From: Umbelopsis isabellina
Taxonomy: Eukaryota; Mucoromycota; Umbelopsidomycetes; Umbelopsidales; Umbelopsidaceae
DNA: 64,000 bases
Reading direction: 5' to 3'
Assembly: GCA_016758905.1 (NCBI GenBank)
Contig: JAEPQZ010000002.1
Coordinates: 1 to 64,000, forward strand
The position numbers and the translations under genes are program-made. Below, in pieces: positions 21,920 through 34,296 of this stretch. Under the pieces are notes generated by a model that was given only the letters and a program-made list of their open reading frames with translations, searched no databases and was not told the DNA's origin. Within the stretch, counting starts at the first letter, position 1. The number at the start of each line of letters is the position of its first letter.

Positions 21920-23325
21920 ATGACTGCTACTACTGAAAACCTCATCACTACCAAGAACCCTAACGGTTTTGCTCTTCCTGGTATTACCTTGGAAAGCCGC
22001 CAAGTTCTCCACGAGCTTCTTGTTGATAACCACGAAAAACAGTAGGTGAATCATCATCAAGCGACGATGCTATGGGTCAATTACTAACGTGATATTTCCA
22101 GCCATATTTTCTTCAATGAGAAGCAATTCCACAACCATATCCCACATCAACTTATGGCAGCCGCAGCTCTAGGATCATCGCCCGATACCTTGAGAAAGAT
22201 CTACAAATTGCACAGTGCATACCAGCGCCCGCAAATGCCAGTCAAATATGACATTAATGAAAGTAATTTGGCCGATTACGTGCTGAAGGAGGATGCCTAT
22301 AGCTCTTACTTGGCATTCTTTGATAAGCAATTCAAGTCTATGACTGTCAGGGAAATTTTTGACAAGTATGCCACGATAGAACCCATTTATGATGGGCTCT
22401 TTGGTGGTTTGTATCATCCTTTGATTCACTTCTGCTATGGAGTAGAATTCGATAATAAGCTGGTCATGGCTGAGGGCTTAGCTATGGCGGCTATCCAACA
22501 ACAAGATCCCGGCTTCCGTGTTGTTGAGATTTTTGAGATGGAAAACTTGCAGCTGGAAAGCAAGTCCATACCTGAAATTTTGGATGCTATTCGCAATGAT
22601 CAGGAAATACAGAGAGCCGTGCCATATTCCGAGCCAATGAAATTCAAGACACTCGGCAACAACGATACTGCAACCAAAAAGCTTCTCAAGCGCACTTCTC
22701 ATTGGCATGTAGCAGGTAAGCTTTTATTTATGTTCGGCAAATTGAGCGCTTCGTACAGCCACGTAACGTACTCCAGTATACATATCTAACCCCTGAATGA
22801 ATGCTAGCTGACGCTCAAGATATTGATGCCAAGTTCAAGGAACTATTCCAAACTGTGGTTGACTTATATGCCGCTAGTCAGCGCCATGGTAAACCATATC
22901 AGCTCGACTTTTTCCTGATGCACCTGTTGACGTCTATACTTTTTGTATACGTCTTGCTTCCTCACTTGTCACTTGAAAATCAGGCCAAAGTCGTCAAAGT
23001 TCATTTCGTCAAAGCCGCACAATGGTTTGTTACCCGTGGATCGCCCAAGATTGACAGATCTGTCGTGTATGCACACAAGAGCACTGCACCGCATACCGAG
23101 AACCCTTGGTTTGCGGTCTGGAACATGAGCGTTGAGAATATGGACTTGCATGTTGTTAAAGTCATCCGCTCCTTGTCTAAGGCAGATGAGCTGTTTGCAC
23201 AGGATGGAGACGACTACTATGTCAAAGCCGCTCAAATGACCGTTGAAACCACTATTGTAGACGACCCTGTGAAGCATGATGTATGGGGCCGAAACCCAAT
23301 TGGCTTTGATGAGGCATGGAAGTAA
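21920..23325 (+). CDS. Questin-oxidase-like protein (DUF4243 family)
   Basis: Resembles the questin oxidase / AflY family, which in ascomycetes does Baeyer-Villiger-type ring cleavage of anthraquinones; the reaction here is not known. Exons 21920-22041, 22102-22715, 22808-23325; 417 aa, normal for the family. Family stretches include HHIFFNEKQFHNHIPHQLMA, the YDGLFGGLYHPLIHFCYGVE block (His-rich, about residues 135-155) and the QLDFFLMHLLTS helix with a further His. The first exon starts 18 bp after CATTGCAAACA, below a strong TATA box. Many copies of this family in early-diverging fungi lie outside biosynthetic clusters, so a role in secondary metabolism is only inferred. Confidence 0.85.
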
Positions 23326-24058
23326 CGCCAAGTTTACATATATAACCTCGTTCACAAATTCATGATAGTCATTTTTTCTTATTTGTCAATACCATGCATT
23401 ATCACTTAATAAGCGTCACCAATTAGGCAGAATAAATCCAATAACATTTGAATAATACGTTTGTGCGACTCCTACAGCTCCACTTTTTCTTCTAAAGACC
23501 TATAGATCAAACGGTTTTACAAGAACACGGTTTATAGGTACCCTTCAAATGATGGCCCAATTTGGCAACACTGAGCACACGACTTGTATTAAATCAGCTT
23601 TTCATCTAGCACTGACTATTGAGTGGCATGAACTTGCTACACTCGAAGCTGTAGTTACTGAATTGTCCCAAAATAGCTGCAGAAAATTTTCAGGTTTAAG
23701 TTGATCGTAAATAGAAAAATTCAAATCGCCTTTGCATAGGCGCTGATTGCGGCCGTTTACGGACGAGCTTGTTGATTGCGAAGAGTTGAGGATAACTAAT
23801 GAGAGGCTCAATGATGAACTACTATGATCAAAAACTGTATACATAGATATGTCCTGAATTGTAATTAGTTTTAGTCAGCTATAAATGGACATTTGAGGAA
23901 AACGAAAGACACAGTCTCTTCTAATGGCATATTTATAGCTATTCGTATTGTCCGACTTTTGCATGGGTCATCCGAAGTTGTCAGGGTCCATAAATAAGGT
24001 TTTCGGGATGGCTATAAAGATTGAGAACACAACCTGCATTAAGATAAAAAATAACAAC
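23326..24058. other. Intergenic, possible unassigned small frame
   Basis: An 80-codon minus-strand frame at 23602-23844 (Ser-rich start, then KPENFLQLFWDNS) looks mildly protein-like but has no recognised motif or clear promoter. The rest is the promoter of the secreted glycosidase-like gene. Confidence 0.35.
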
Positions 24059-26135
24059 ATGAAGCGTCTATTGCTTATTGCTGCTAGTTCAGCTTTATCG
24101 ACTTGTGTACTCTCACGAGCAGTAAATTGCCATCCCAGTGCAAGTGAGTTTCTTTTTATTACAAGACAACAGATCAAAAGTAAAATAATATACTGAATTT
24201 TGAAACAGGTCCATGCGTAGACAGCAAATATGTAGCCATTGGCATTAATGGTGGAATTGCTCGCATCACATTGGCAACATTAGAAATTAAAATGCACATA
24301 GATGAAGCTAAACTTCTGCAAGTCTCCGCTCCAGCGAAGGCTATAGGAAACGGTGATTTCACCGCTGAAGATGTCTCAACGCACAATGGTCATGTAAATT
24401 GGACTTTACTTCCCTTACAGTATAAGGTATCGGCTTACGAGGAAGATGGTAGATTGGCTGTATCAATCCACGCGAACAATGGAACCATTCAATGGCCGAC
24501 AACTACCTCCAGTGGAAGTTTGCTGCTCCCACGTGGCCCTGGTTTGCATATTCCTACACAAGATACATTCTGGAATAGTGAAGAGGCAGGGTTGCTAGAC
24601 AGTGGTGTGGAAGACATTTCAAGCTATCTGAACATGCCCTTTTGGGGCTACCAAGTAAATCAATCTATTGGGTTTTCTTACATCTTACCCGAAGATATTG
24701 GAACCACATTGAGCCACACCTCCATCAATGGTCAGCTCGCTTTAAAATTTAACCACACGTTTCAAAGCGAAGAAGACACATTGAGCTACAAGACACTTTT
24801 TGAGCTCAACAATGGGTCTTTACTCGCTCCAGCAATGAGCTATAGAAAATATCTTTTAAAACATCAAGGATTGGTTACTTTGAAGTCTAAAATACAGAAG
24901 CAACCCAACACCAAAAAGCTGCTTGGTGCATTCCATACGTATGTCTGGGGACCGGGAGGTTTGACTGTTGACGCTATGCACAACATGACCAGTTTAGGTA
25001 TTAAGAAACTTTGGATTGGGTACGATGCAAACGGCAATCCAATGACCGGAGCGGCCGTCGGCGCAGCTCAAGATAGTGGTTACTTGGTAGGACCTTACGA
25101 CACGTGGGCGAACGGTCAAGACCCGAAGACTGCAGATTCGTCTGTATTCAGCTGGCCAGAAGGGGTATATACCCAACAATGTGTCATGCAAGATGGTGAA
25201 ATACTAATTGGTTTTGGATCTCGTGGTTGTTACCTCAGTTCTCAAGCCCAAAAGCTATCGGAGCCTCACAGCCACAACATTGCAGACCGCATCAAGAACA
25301 TGTCCTCTAACGGTGTTGAGGCCTACTTTTTGGATGTAGATGCGGCAAGCGAACTTTACACAGATTCTGACCCTAAGCATGCCATGAATCAGAAGACCGA
25401 TAGACAAAACAGACTGGAGCGCTTAACAATGCTTTCAGAACATTTTGTAGTCGGCTCCGAAGAGGCACACGGTTGGTCCAATTCAGCTGTAGCATACGGT
25501 CACGGATCCTTCACTCCTGTTGACAGCAGGGTTTATCCTGAATTAGAGAGAAACACAACTTTGTGGGGTAAATGGTATCCAGTAGCTGCTCCAGGATTTT
25601 TCTTTCAGGAGGTACAATTACTGGATAAATTTGTGAAAACGATGTTTGATCCTGTATACCGATTGCCTCTTACCGAGGCAGTTATGCACGACTCTATTAT
25701 TAGTCTCGATCGTTGGGAGATGTCTTTGTACAAGGTATTGGTCAATCTTGGAAGCTATACAGCGGGAAAAAAAAAGGAAAGAAGTACTAACTTTGCGTAT
25801 ATCAGTTCCCGAACGTTGTGAATAACCGAATCTTATTATCAATGCTCTACAACTGCCCTTTGATGTTATCAATTGATGGTGCTATGCTTCAACAACATGG
25901 CTCTGCAATTGCCAAATATCAAAACTTTTTCCAGCCGCTCCATGAATTGGGAGCGCTCGTGACATTGGATGCATTTTCCTATCTCACTGATGACCAACAA
26001 GTGCAAAGAACAGAATTTGGGTCAGGTAGCTTGATTATTACGGCCAATTTCGGCAACAGCGATTACAATACCGTTAAATCAGGATGTGTGAAAGCTGAAC
26101 TCCATGGCAAGCCTGCGACTACACTTTGCGTATAA
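24059..26135 (+). CDS. Secreted glycoside-hydrolase-like protein (GH101/GH129-related, tentative)
   Basis: Probably acts outside the cell on a glycan. Exons 24059-24143, 24209-25734, 25806-26135; 646 aa. A signal peptide (MKRLLLIAASSALSTCV, cleavage near residue 20-25) and many N-glycosylation sequons (NWT, NGT, NQS, NHT, NNT-like) support secretion. An N-terminal beta-sandwich-like region is followed by a barrel-like region with LGIKKLWIGYDANGNP, GVEAYFLDVDAASELYTD (candidate catalytic Asp pair), VGSEEAHGWS (candidate acid Glu) and, across intron 2, SLYK/FPNVVNNRILL. Intron 2 has a perfect TACTAAC branch point (near 25786). Family placement is from memory of GH101/GHL-type layout; other glycosidase clans are possible. 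Confidence 0.7.
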
Positions 26136-26832
26136 GACTCATTATTTTTAGAGCATGCTAGAACAAAACCTGGTATGATCAATAAATATAAGAAAGGTCT
26201 CAGCTATTGAACAAAACTTGGTACTTTTGAGCTTTTGCACCTTCTTCACCAGCATCAAATCAGCATTATATAGTATATGTTTGGACGAGAAGAAAGGTAT
26301 ACCATCTACATATAGGCGTGCCTCATTGTCTTACTTTTGAGGGCCATGGTCGTCACCTGTGTTTGGAAAACAACTGTCCAAAACATTATCTCCTCGCCAT
26401 CTCTTCGCCAAAAGAAAATTTTTTGTATTTCCAATGAGATAGTAGATACTGTGATCAAGTTACACATGCTGGATGGAATATTATAAAGCAACAACAAGAT
26501 TATATGTTATTGGCATTTATTCAAAAGCAAGATTATATATTTGGCATAAAAAGTGCTCGTATGGACAGATCATTGCAAATGTCTAATTTGAGCCTCATGA
26601 GCCTTCTATAGCTGTCCATGATTATTACAAATTGGAGTGTCATCCACATTTAGGAACAGGGAAACTTCAGTCACTTGCGAACAGACATACCGCAACTGCA
26701 ATGCCCATTTTTCGTTCCTGCAAGCCGCTCCATTGTTTCAAGCGCAATCAGCCATTACTGGTCAACATCCTGATCAGCATACATTTTTCAATGCAAAGGT
26801 GGGAAAAGGGGTGGGGTTGGGTGGGGGTATAT
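26136..26832. other. Convergent intergenic region
   Basis: 3' regions of the glycosidase-like (+) and MAD3 (-) genes. Overlapping + frames at 26632-26907 lack any motif and run into the MAD3 last exon. No gene called. Confidence 0.5.
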
Positions 26833-28610
26833 CTATTGCTTTGTATCGAGATGTCGCCTCTTGCTCGGACTGCCCAGCTCCCTCGCATCGCCACGATAAC
26901 TAGATAGTGAAGTGCTTAATACATCAGTCGACACTATGGATAATGGCCGTCGCGTTGGTGTATGCGGCAGCATTGGTCGAGCATCGCCATTTTCATCAGT
27001 CATATTGCGTGATGCGGATTGTTTTGGTCGGCTATCTATATCCATGTCTTCAATATGGTTGAAATCAGGGCCAGCCGTAGTCCATATTTCCCCAACAATC
27101 CTCATAGCCGCCTTGGTCTCAATGGTCGGTGAGTCTGGCGTAATTGGTTTTTCTTCAAAGTCTATACAGCTTCTCGATTAGTATAGGATTGGTGGGCAAG
27201 TTTTTACCAGCAAAAATTCCATTCTACCTTCAGTGCTAAATGATGTTGTCGGCGCCATGTTAAGCTTGTATTGTGGATACAGCGCCCGCATTTCTTCAAA
27301 ACTCATTTCAGAAGCATTTTCATTGTCGTTAGATCTCGTCGCCGCTACCCACTCGGGCTTCCCACGCGAATCTTCTGAACGTATGATACTGGTCTTGACT
27401 GATTCAAACCACTCTATAAAACGTGCCGAGCTATTAGGTAAGGCTTCCGACACGTTATTTGCACCCATGTAATATGCAAATGAGTATTTCCCCGCCGTTG
27501 CAATCGTATTCCGTGGTGTAACAGTGTGCTGTACCAATGTATGGTTTGGTGCCTCGTCCTTATTACTGTCTGCGTCGTCTCTGAATACAGCAAATTTGGC
27601 CGGGGCAGGTTTGTTGCCGGTTTGTTTTATAGTTGAGCCTTTGAAAACCGACTTTTCCATAGTATTCTCTTTTCGACGATACACATCGAGGGGTAATGTT
27701 TGTTGAATCGGTTTACTCGAGGATGACGGCGAACTAGCTATTATTTTGACCGGTGATGCTGTATCCGAGAAAACTGCAAACTTTTCTCGTCTAGGAGATG
27801 CCATTCTAATTTCGTCACGGGCAGGGGAGTCGCGCCGGGCAGTAGCCAAAGTAGCTTTTTCGCCCAATATGGCTCGCGGTAAGGCACTCGTCTGATCCTG
27901 CCCTCTTTTTTGCTGAATGCGCACTTTGGCTTCCTCAAAATGCCGTTGTAAACGAAGTAGTGGTCGAGCTCCCTGCGCAATGCCTTTACGGTACGTCGCA
28001 AGTGCGTCATCGTATCTAGCGATGAGTGGTTAGCTTAAGCTCGTTATACGCTTTAAAAGATTGCTTGAGTTGAACCTTACCTTCCATTTTCTTCTTGTAT
28101 TTGTGCGTAGTCCTCGTAAAAGCGAGCATGCGTTTGACCGATCTGCTTATCAACGAGGTATTTGAAAATTGATTGCCAGTCTTGGGCGAGTCGTGCAAAT
28201 TTTGTCCAGAAAACTAAGTATCGAATATCGGATCGATACATTAAGTCGTCGTCAAAGCGGCGAGTGGCTTCTTCTAGAATGTCGACGAGTTCACGGGTTG
28301 GTCCTTGAGTTTGACATTTCTCTAAACATGCAACGTACGAGACATACGGTTCCAGTGGGTCGTCCAGTTCATCTAGCTCAAGCTCCAACACTTGACGGAA
28401 TCTCGCCCGTTGTTCATCCAAATATGCCGTCCGTTCGTGGTCTGTCATGGCGAATAGGGAGGTGAGTTCAGCTGCGCTACGGCCCTGCTTCTTTTGCAGA
28501 ATGTTTTCCTTGTGAGATTCAAAAGCACTGAACTCGGGTATCGAAGCTATCAATTGTTGCCGTTCGGCATCTGTCATGGGGTAATTTGGAGCATTGGGAT
28601 CCCCAGGCAT
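26833..28610 (-). CDS. MAD3: Spindle checkpoint protein Mad3 (BubR1-like, no kinase)
   Basis: Mitotic checkpoint complex subunit that blocks APC/C-Cdc20. Exons 28610-28081, 28015-27228, 27161-26833; 548 aa. KEN box 1 (34-36, in SHKENILQKKQGRS) precedes a TPR-type helical domain (about 60-200, LEPYVSYVACLEKCQTQG, IQEENGRYDDAL). KEN box 2 (292-294) is flanked by two ABBA-type motifs, FAVFSD (256-261) and FAVFRD (318-323). A GLEBS-like Bub3-binding segment EMSFEEMRALYPQY lies at 413-426. No kinase domain follows, so this is Mad3 and not Bub1. The C-terminal tail has SP/TP sites (HTPTRRP, SPSKRR). Cytosol, nucleus and kinetochore. Confidence 0.93.
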
Positions 28611-29050
28611 CGTAGGTTCAGCTAAGCACAAATTAACGGTATGAAGTGTTGAGGGTGAATGGTAGTCAAGTGCACGAAGCGACGCGTTTCTGGCGTTTGA
28701 CCCACTTACAAGCTGGGGCCCGACATTTTGCGCGCGACGAATCACGTGTTTCTGGATGGGGTTGTAGTAACAGCATTGTCGGCCCGCCGCACTTTGGTAA
28801 CAATATATTGCCTTCTGCTTTGGCCATATATCTTTATTGGATATGCACCTTAACAATGAGTTTTGCTTGCTGAAGGCTCATTGGAGTTTGCCACTTTGCC
28901 TCACTTGCTTTGGTCACACCATATTTTTATATTAACATAGTTTGAACGGGATAAAATCACTATTTGTACTTGTGTTGACGTACGAAACTCACGTTAAACA
29001 AAATTCATTCCTTTTTTTTTTTATTAGTCAAAAATGATCAGCATAGTGTA
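28611..29050. other. Intergenic: MAD3 promoter and NmrA-like 3' region
   Basis: No gene seen. A T-run lies at about 29012-29021 next to the NmrA-like 3' end. Confidence 0.5.
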
Positions 29051-29974
29051 TTAGACAACGCTATCATTGGCTTCAGCTTTATCCATGAATTCTTCTATGC
29101 TCATAAATTCCATATTGTTAAATATTGTTAATCTCTGCTGTTCTGTCTTATCACTTGGAAGTCCTACCGCTCCTGTAGCGTTCCATAGATCCATATGATC
29201 CAACCCAATCGATTCGATATCTCCATCATCAAAGTTGTCAATGCTCTTCTCTATTTCACTTTGCGGACGCTTGGAGACTTCAAATTTGGTTTGGAAACGC
29301 TTTTCCATCTTGCGCAACACTTGATTCCATGTGGTGGTCTCGCCCGCAACATATGTATATATCGGCCAAGTAGGAACATCTACCAAGCGAGCAAGAGCAC
29401 GTGCAGCATCTCTAGCAGCAGTGAACGTGACTGGCTCATCCCCAGATCCCAATAAACGCAAAGTCTTTTGTTTCACGTCCAGTGGCCAAATATCAGGCAG
29501 GGGCTTCAGATAGGTTTTATCACTAGGGATAAAGTAATCCATGAACCAACCCATGTTGAAGAGTGTATATTCGAATTTCAATTGACTGGCAAGTACCTTT
29601 CTTATGGGTCCATGAGTTGGGACATGAAATACTGGTTGTTGCGGGTAATCTTCAATATTGCCTCCAAATTCACTCGGTATAAAGCGTTTGCACCGCGGGG
29701 ACATATTGCATGCTGCTATCATTGCTAGATGAGCAGTAATATAAAAGTCGCCTTCGTCTCGGAGAAGTGAGATTAAAACGTCAACATCCTTGAGAAGTGG
29801 TGTGATAGAGGCTTCAGTGTAATCAGTAATTCGTATTTCGACTCGCTGGTTCACAAACCAGTCCCTGTTCGCTCTTGAAAGAACTATTGTTCTGTGGTTG
29901 GTTCGCATAAGTTCTTCGACCAAATATTTGGCGACATCTCCGGCTCCTGCAATTGCAACTGTTTTGACTGTCAT
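29051..29974 (-). CDS. NmrA-like / isoflavone-reductase-type NAD(P)-binding protein
   Basis: Atypical SDR; either an NADPH-dependent reductase of phenylpropanoid-like substrates or an NmrA-type redox sensor. Intronless, 307 aa. Rossmann start KTVAIAGAGDVAKYLVEELM (GxGxxAxxL type) at 4-23; VLSRANRD after strand 2; RFIPSEFGGNI as in PCBER/isoflavone reductases; a substrate-side GWFMDYFIPS. The usual catalytic Lys position is not clear. A TATA-like element lies 45 bp upstream. Confidence 0.88.
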   Translation of the reverse strand: MTVKTVAIAGAGDVAKYLVEELMRTNHRTIVLSRANRDWFVNQRVEIRITDYTEASITPLLKDVDVLISLLRDEGDFYITAHLAMIAACNMSPRCKRFIPSEFGGNIEDYPQQPVFHVPTHGPIRKVLASQLKFEYTLFNMGWFMDYFIPSDKTYLKPLPDIWPLDVKQKTLRLLGSGDEPVTFTAARDAARALARLVDVPTWPIYTYVAGETTTWNQVLRKMEKRFQTKFEVSKRPQSEIEKSIDNFDDGDIESIGLDHMDLWNATGAVGLPSDKTEQQRLTIFNNMEFMSIEEFMDKAEANDSVV

Positions 29975-30018
29975 TTTAATTGGCTAGTTGATGGTTAAAG
30001 TAGGTATTTGTCCTCTTC

Positions 30019-30027
30019 TTTATATAT
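30019..30027 (-). promoter_or_regulatory. TATA-like box of the NmrA-like gene
   Basis: ATATATAAA on the minus strand, about 45 bp upstream of the ATG at 29974. Confidence 0.5.
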
Positions 30028-30885
30028 GTCTGCTTGAAACATGGCCTGTGGCATTGAGCATCATTTGTAGAGATCGCGTACAGTAAAATCATTAGGGACT
30101 GCTTCGAAAGTTCTACTCGAGCATTCGCTCGAAGCAGGAAAATACTCACAATGATTGAAAAAGTCTTGTGAGGTTACATGAAAGTAGCCTTACTCGTCTT
30201 CACTTGATTTATTCAAATATCTTTATCTCTTGCCCGGCTATGTTTCTCATTACGATTTCAAATTATACCGAAAATATTGTGTTAATAAATTACCTGTAAG
30301 AGGTGGCTATTTAGCTTTTCTTCTTGCAGCGCTGGGCAGTCTTTTGATTGTCGTTTAACACCATGTCTGAAAAGATAGAATATACTTTCGAAGCCATCTG
30401 TCACGGTTCCGCACCGCGCCACATGTTTTACAAATGCGCATAGCATGTACCTTTAGACCAATGAGCTTCAATGCTAATACTAACTGAGTCTAATTTGCGC
30501 TGTCAGCTTCTTTCTAACTTGACTCTGTTCTTTGAACACGGTTCATGTGGGTCAAGTTTTTATGCTCTCAATGATCGCTAATCCGGATTTGTGTACTGCG
30601 CCCCATTTATCATTGAATGAAGAATAATAAGTCATGATCAAGTTCTATCCTTTCATTCTGTAAATTTACAGATATTGCCGTTGACATCACCACCAACATA
30701 TCCTTTACACACCAATTTACCGGACTACAATTCTCTCCATCTATTATATCTGCTGTTGATAAGGTTTTACAAGAGTTACAAACAGAAAAATGGCTATGTG
30801 CAAAATAAAGAATGTTAAAGAAACGGAGGAGACTGAAAAGAGGGAAGAGGTGATTTTTTCATTAGTTTTTTCTTTTTTTTTTTTT
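30028..30885. other. Intergenic with a 9-bp hairpin
   Basis: CTGCTTCGA (30099-30107) pairs with TCGAAGCAG (30129-30137), a perfect stem with a 21-nt loop. No gene seen. A long T-run (about 30870-30886) abuts the YME1 stop codon. Confidence 0.5.
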
Positions 30886-33711
30886 TCATCGAGAGATGGG
30901 CTTGCCAGCCATGACGTCCAAGATCTCTTGCTGTGAGAGAGTTTCGTAATCTATCAAAGCCTTGGCCAGACGATGCAATTCATCCGCATGCGTCTTGAGA
31001 ATATGCCTTGCTCTCGACTCGGCATTCTGCGAAAAAAGACGCTCACCTGTTAGACACTTACACCTCGGATCATCGACCTGACGACACCAAAACTTACTGT
31101 CACAAGGGCTTTGATCTCGCCTTCAATCAACAACTTGGTCTGAGTGCTGAGCTGCTGCATATCGTCATCGTCGTACCCAACTGGCCCAACCTTCTCACTC
31201 ATGCCATAATAGCGAACCATACGCTTGGCCACATCCGTAGCCTTAACGATATCGCTATGAGCACCGCTGGTCACATTCTCTTCACCAAAAATCATCTCTT
31301 CTGCCACACGACCACCCAGGCAAACATCCAACTGTGCTAAGAACTCCTTGCGAGTAAACGAGTCCTATGAAAGGTAAAGACAAATTAAATAAAAGGCGTT
31401 GTATTCACGGGTGTATGAGTCTTAATAAAGAAGCGGTGAGCAATGTACCTTATCCATCTCGGGTAGCTGAACAGTCATTCCCAATGCAGCACCGCGTGGC
31501 ATGATGGTAGCCTTATGAAGTGGCATGGCTCCAGGGGTATAATAAGCTACTAGAGCATGGCCACCTTCATGGTATGCAGTCAACTTCTTGCTCTCGTCAG
31601 TAATAACAGCCGACCGTCTCTCTGCACCCATCAAAATTTTATCCTTGGCGAATTCCAGTTGCTTTTGTCCAACCTCACGCACGCCTTCCCTGCTGGCTTG
31701 AATAGCCGCTTGGTTGACAAGATTGGCCAGGTCAGCACCACTAAAGCCAGGCGTACCACGAGCCGTAATGGAAACGTCGACATCACTAGCAAACTGAATG
31801 CCCTTCATATGGTGTTTCAAAATCTGCACACGGCCGCGAACATCTGGTAACGGCACATTGACATGTCGATCAAAACGTCCGGGACGGACAAGAGCCTTAT
31901 CCAACAACTCGGGGAAATTGGTCGCAGCAATAAAAATAACTCCTTCGGTTTGTGAGAATCCATCCAGGTCAACCAAAAGTTGATTAAGTGTTTGTTTCAT
32001 GTAAGTTTGATCCTTGGGATTTCGCTTGGATCCAATAGCATCGATTTCATCAATGAAAACAATACTTGGCGCCTTTCTGCGCGCAGCAGCAAAAAGTTCT
32101 CTCACTCTTCGCGCACCCACACCAACATACATTTCGTCGAATTCACTTCCACTCATAAAGAAGAATGGAACCTCGGCTTCACCAGCAACGGCTCGAGCTA
32201 ACAGAGTTTTACCTGTACCTGGAGGGCCAGTCAATAGCACACCTTTGGGAAGTTTGCCGCCAAGCTCTGTGAATCGTTGAGGGTTTTTGAGAAACTGAAC
32301 CAGCTCTTCTAACTCGTCCTTTGCTTCGTCACATCCTTGCACATCATCAAACTTGACAGCTTGTTGTGATGATGGCTCGTATTCGGTTTGTGCAGCAGTG
32401 GTCTTCAACAAACCGGAATTTTCCAAAGCCAATGATAAAAACGTAAGAATGCAGAATGCATAAGTAAATGTGATTCCAAGCCATCGTAGAGCTCGCCAAA
32501 ATATGTATCCACGAGCTGTAAAAAAATTACACATTAGTTGGGGTTTACAGATATGACACAAGCAAACAACATAAATGCATGGGATGGTGAAAACCCGTAC
32601 CTTCTTCGACGACCACATAAATAGGATTAGCTTTGTTGCCTGCTCCAGCATGCATGGCTGTTTCGTCTATCCGGACGTTTTTTCCTGAACCTGCCAAAGC
32701 TTGCTGGAGTGCGCCAGGCGACAAGGGAAGCTTATGGGTTGCTCCAGGAACACCTCCCTCTAAACGCTGCATAACCTTGGGAAGAATAGCATCGGCATGA
32801 CCAGTCTGCGCTAAGGCAGCAATGTAATGCTGCCAGCACTCTTCATCGTGCGTGAAATTGCCTCTCTCGAATCGCGTAATGACGGCTTGCGGGTTTTTTG
32901 AGCGCATTAATTCCTATGAATTGTGTACGCTCAGTTACAGCTTGACTACTTTCACAACTATGGTATAAATCTCCAATTGCCTACCTTGTATAGTTCTGCC
33001 TGTTTTCTGGGATCAAGGGGGGTGTTATTGGCATCGTGTTCGAGTTTAGCAAGCTTTCGTTGGTTCAATAAACGCACTGATCCTCCTGAAGTGGACGATG
33101 ATGAGAAAGCATCGCCAAACAGGTTCCTGCGTTGTTGAAAGGCATTTGGTGCACGGTTGTTCATGAAGCGATGGCGTGACCACGACGTAGCCAATCCCAA
33201 TGGCTTGTTGACGGCGGTTATAGACTTGGTTGCCTGGGCTATTTCGGTAGCTAGAGCAGGATTGGATTGAAGTAATGACATGGCATTGGCAACAGCTCGA
33301 TTTAGCGATTTGACATCAGTCTTCTGAAATACTTCTGGTAAATCTTTGAGCTGTACATGGAAAGGTAATTGGAAGGGTCAGTGCTTGGGAAACGGACGCT
33401 TGTTACTGGCGAATGGGAAAAAGTACTCACACTGAGTGACTGCATGCGAGAGGCGACCTGAGCCATGTTTGCTTCATTGTTGGTGAGTGTGTTTTTTATT
33501 AATCCTTCAGCATTGACTTGCTTGGACAATGCTTTGGGTGACCCGCGGAATGAATTCAAGCATAACGACGCTTCTGAAATAAGACCGAGGAGCTACCAAA
33601 ATGGAGTACAAAAGGTTACCAAAAAGTACATTCAGTGCAGGCACGATGCTACAGTTCAAGTTGTCCATAACTTACATGTTGTGTAATAGGCGTTGTCGCT
33701 TGTATGCTCAT
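30886..33711 (-). CDS. YME1: Mitochondrial i-AAA protease Yme1 (FtsH family)
   Basis: ATP-dependent zinc metalloprotease of the inner mitochondrial membrane with its active site in the intermembrane space; degrades Cox2, Ups1 and small TIMs in yeast. Seven exons: 33711-33676, 33592-33431, 33350-32985, 32913-32601, 32515-31449, 31364-31098, 31026-30886; 783 aa. Basic, Ser-rich N-terminal presequence region; one TM segment about 305-323 ([19 protein letters not shown]); Walker A GPPGTGKT 389-396; Walker [12 protein letters not shown]; second region of homology [13 protein letters not shown] zinc site 608-612; third ligand region in [12 protein letters not shown] single TM separates i-AAA from the two-TM m-AAA proteases. 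Confidence 0.95.
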
Positions 33712-34296
33712 CGTAGTCCAAAGCAATTGAAAAAAGGTATGTAATCGGAGACGGGCAACACTACACGTACACACACAAAGACCCTGCGGAAAACAGAAAT
33801 CACAAAATCCAGCCCAGACCAACTCTCACTTCATCAACAGGGTCACGTGGTAATAAATTAGACCTGACGGGTTAATAATTTTTTAATATAAAGCAGTTGG
33901 TAACTAAAGACATGAACCAAAGACATAGTAGTTAAGAAGAAAATGATGGAAAAATGCACAAAGTAAGAAGGATTATACATTAAAGACGTGATTTTGACAG
34001 TCAAAAGGAAAATAGAATAAAAATAAAAACATCAGTGATCATCACTGGTTGAAAGGAATACACTATAAGCATCAGCTTAAGAGAAAAGAAAAAGATGATT
34101 GGGGCTGCAGTCTAAGTGGCAGCATGCAGTTGGAATATTTGAGATGAATGTCTTTTTGTATAACACCGTTGGATAACACCGCTGGATAACAACGTTGGAT
34201 TTTTTTCGCCATGCCGTGGAATAACAAGAAATGACAGTGCTATGAGTTCGTAATAGCTGCTGCCACGGTATTTTTTTTTTTTTTTCAAAACCGTGC
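33712..34296. other. Intergenic: YME1 promoter and G-alpha no. 2 3' region
   Basis: A short tandem-like motif (AACACCGTTGGATAACACCGCTGGATAACAACGTTGGAT, split here as repeats of AACACCGNTGGAT) occurs at about 34161-34201. No gene seen. Confidence 0.5.

Noticed and set aside
26632-26907. Two overlapping + frames before MAD3
   Set aside because: No motif, no splice context, and they overlap the MAD3 last exon on the other strand.
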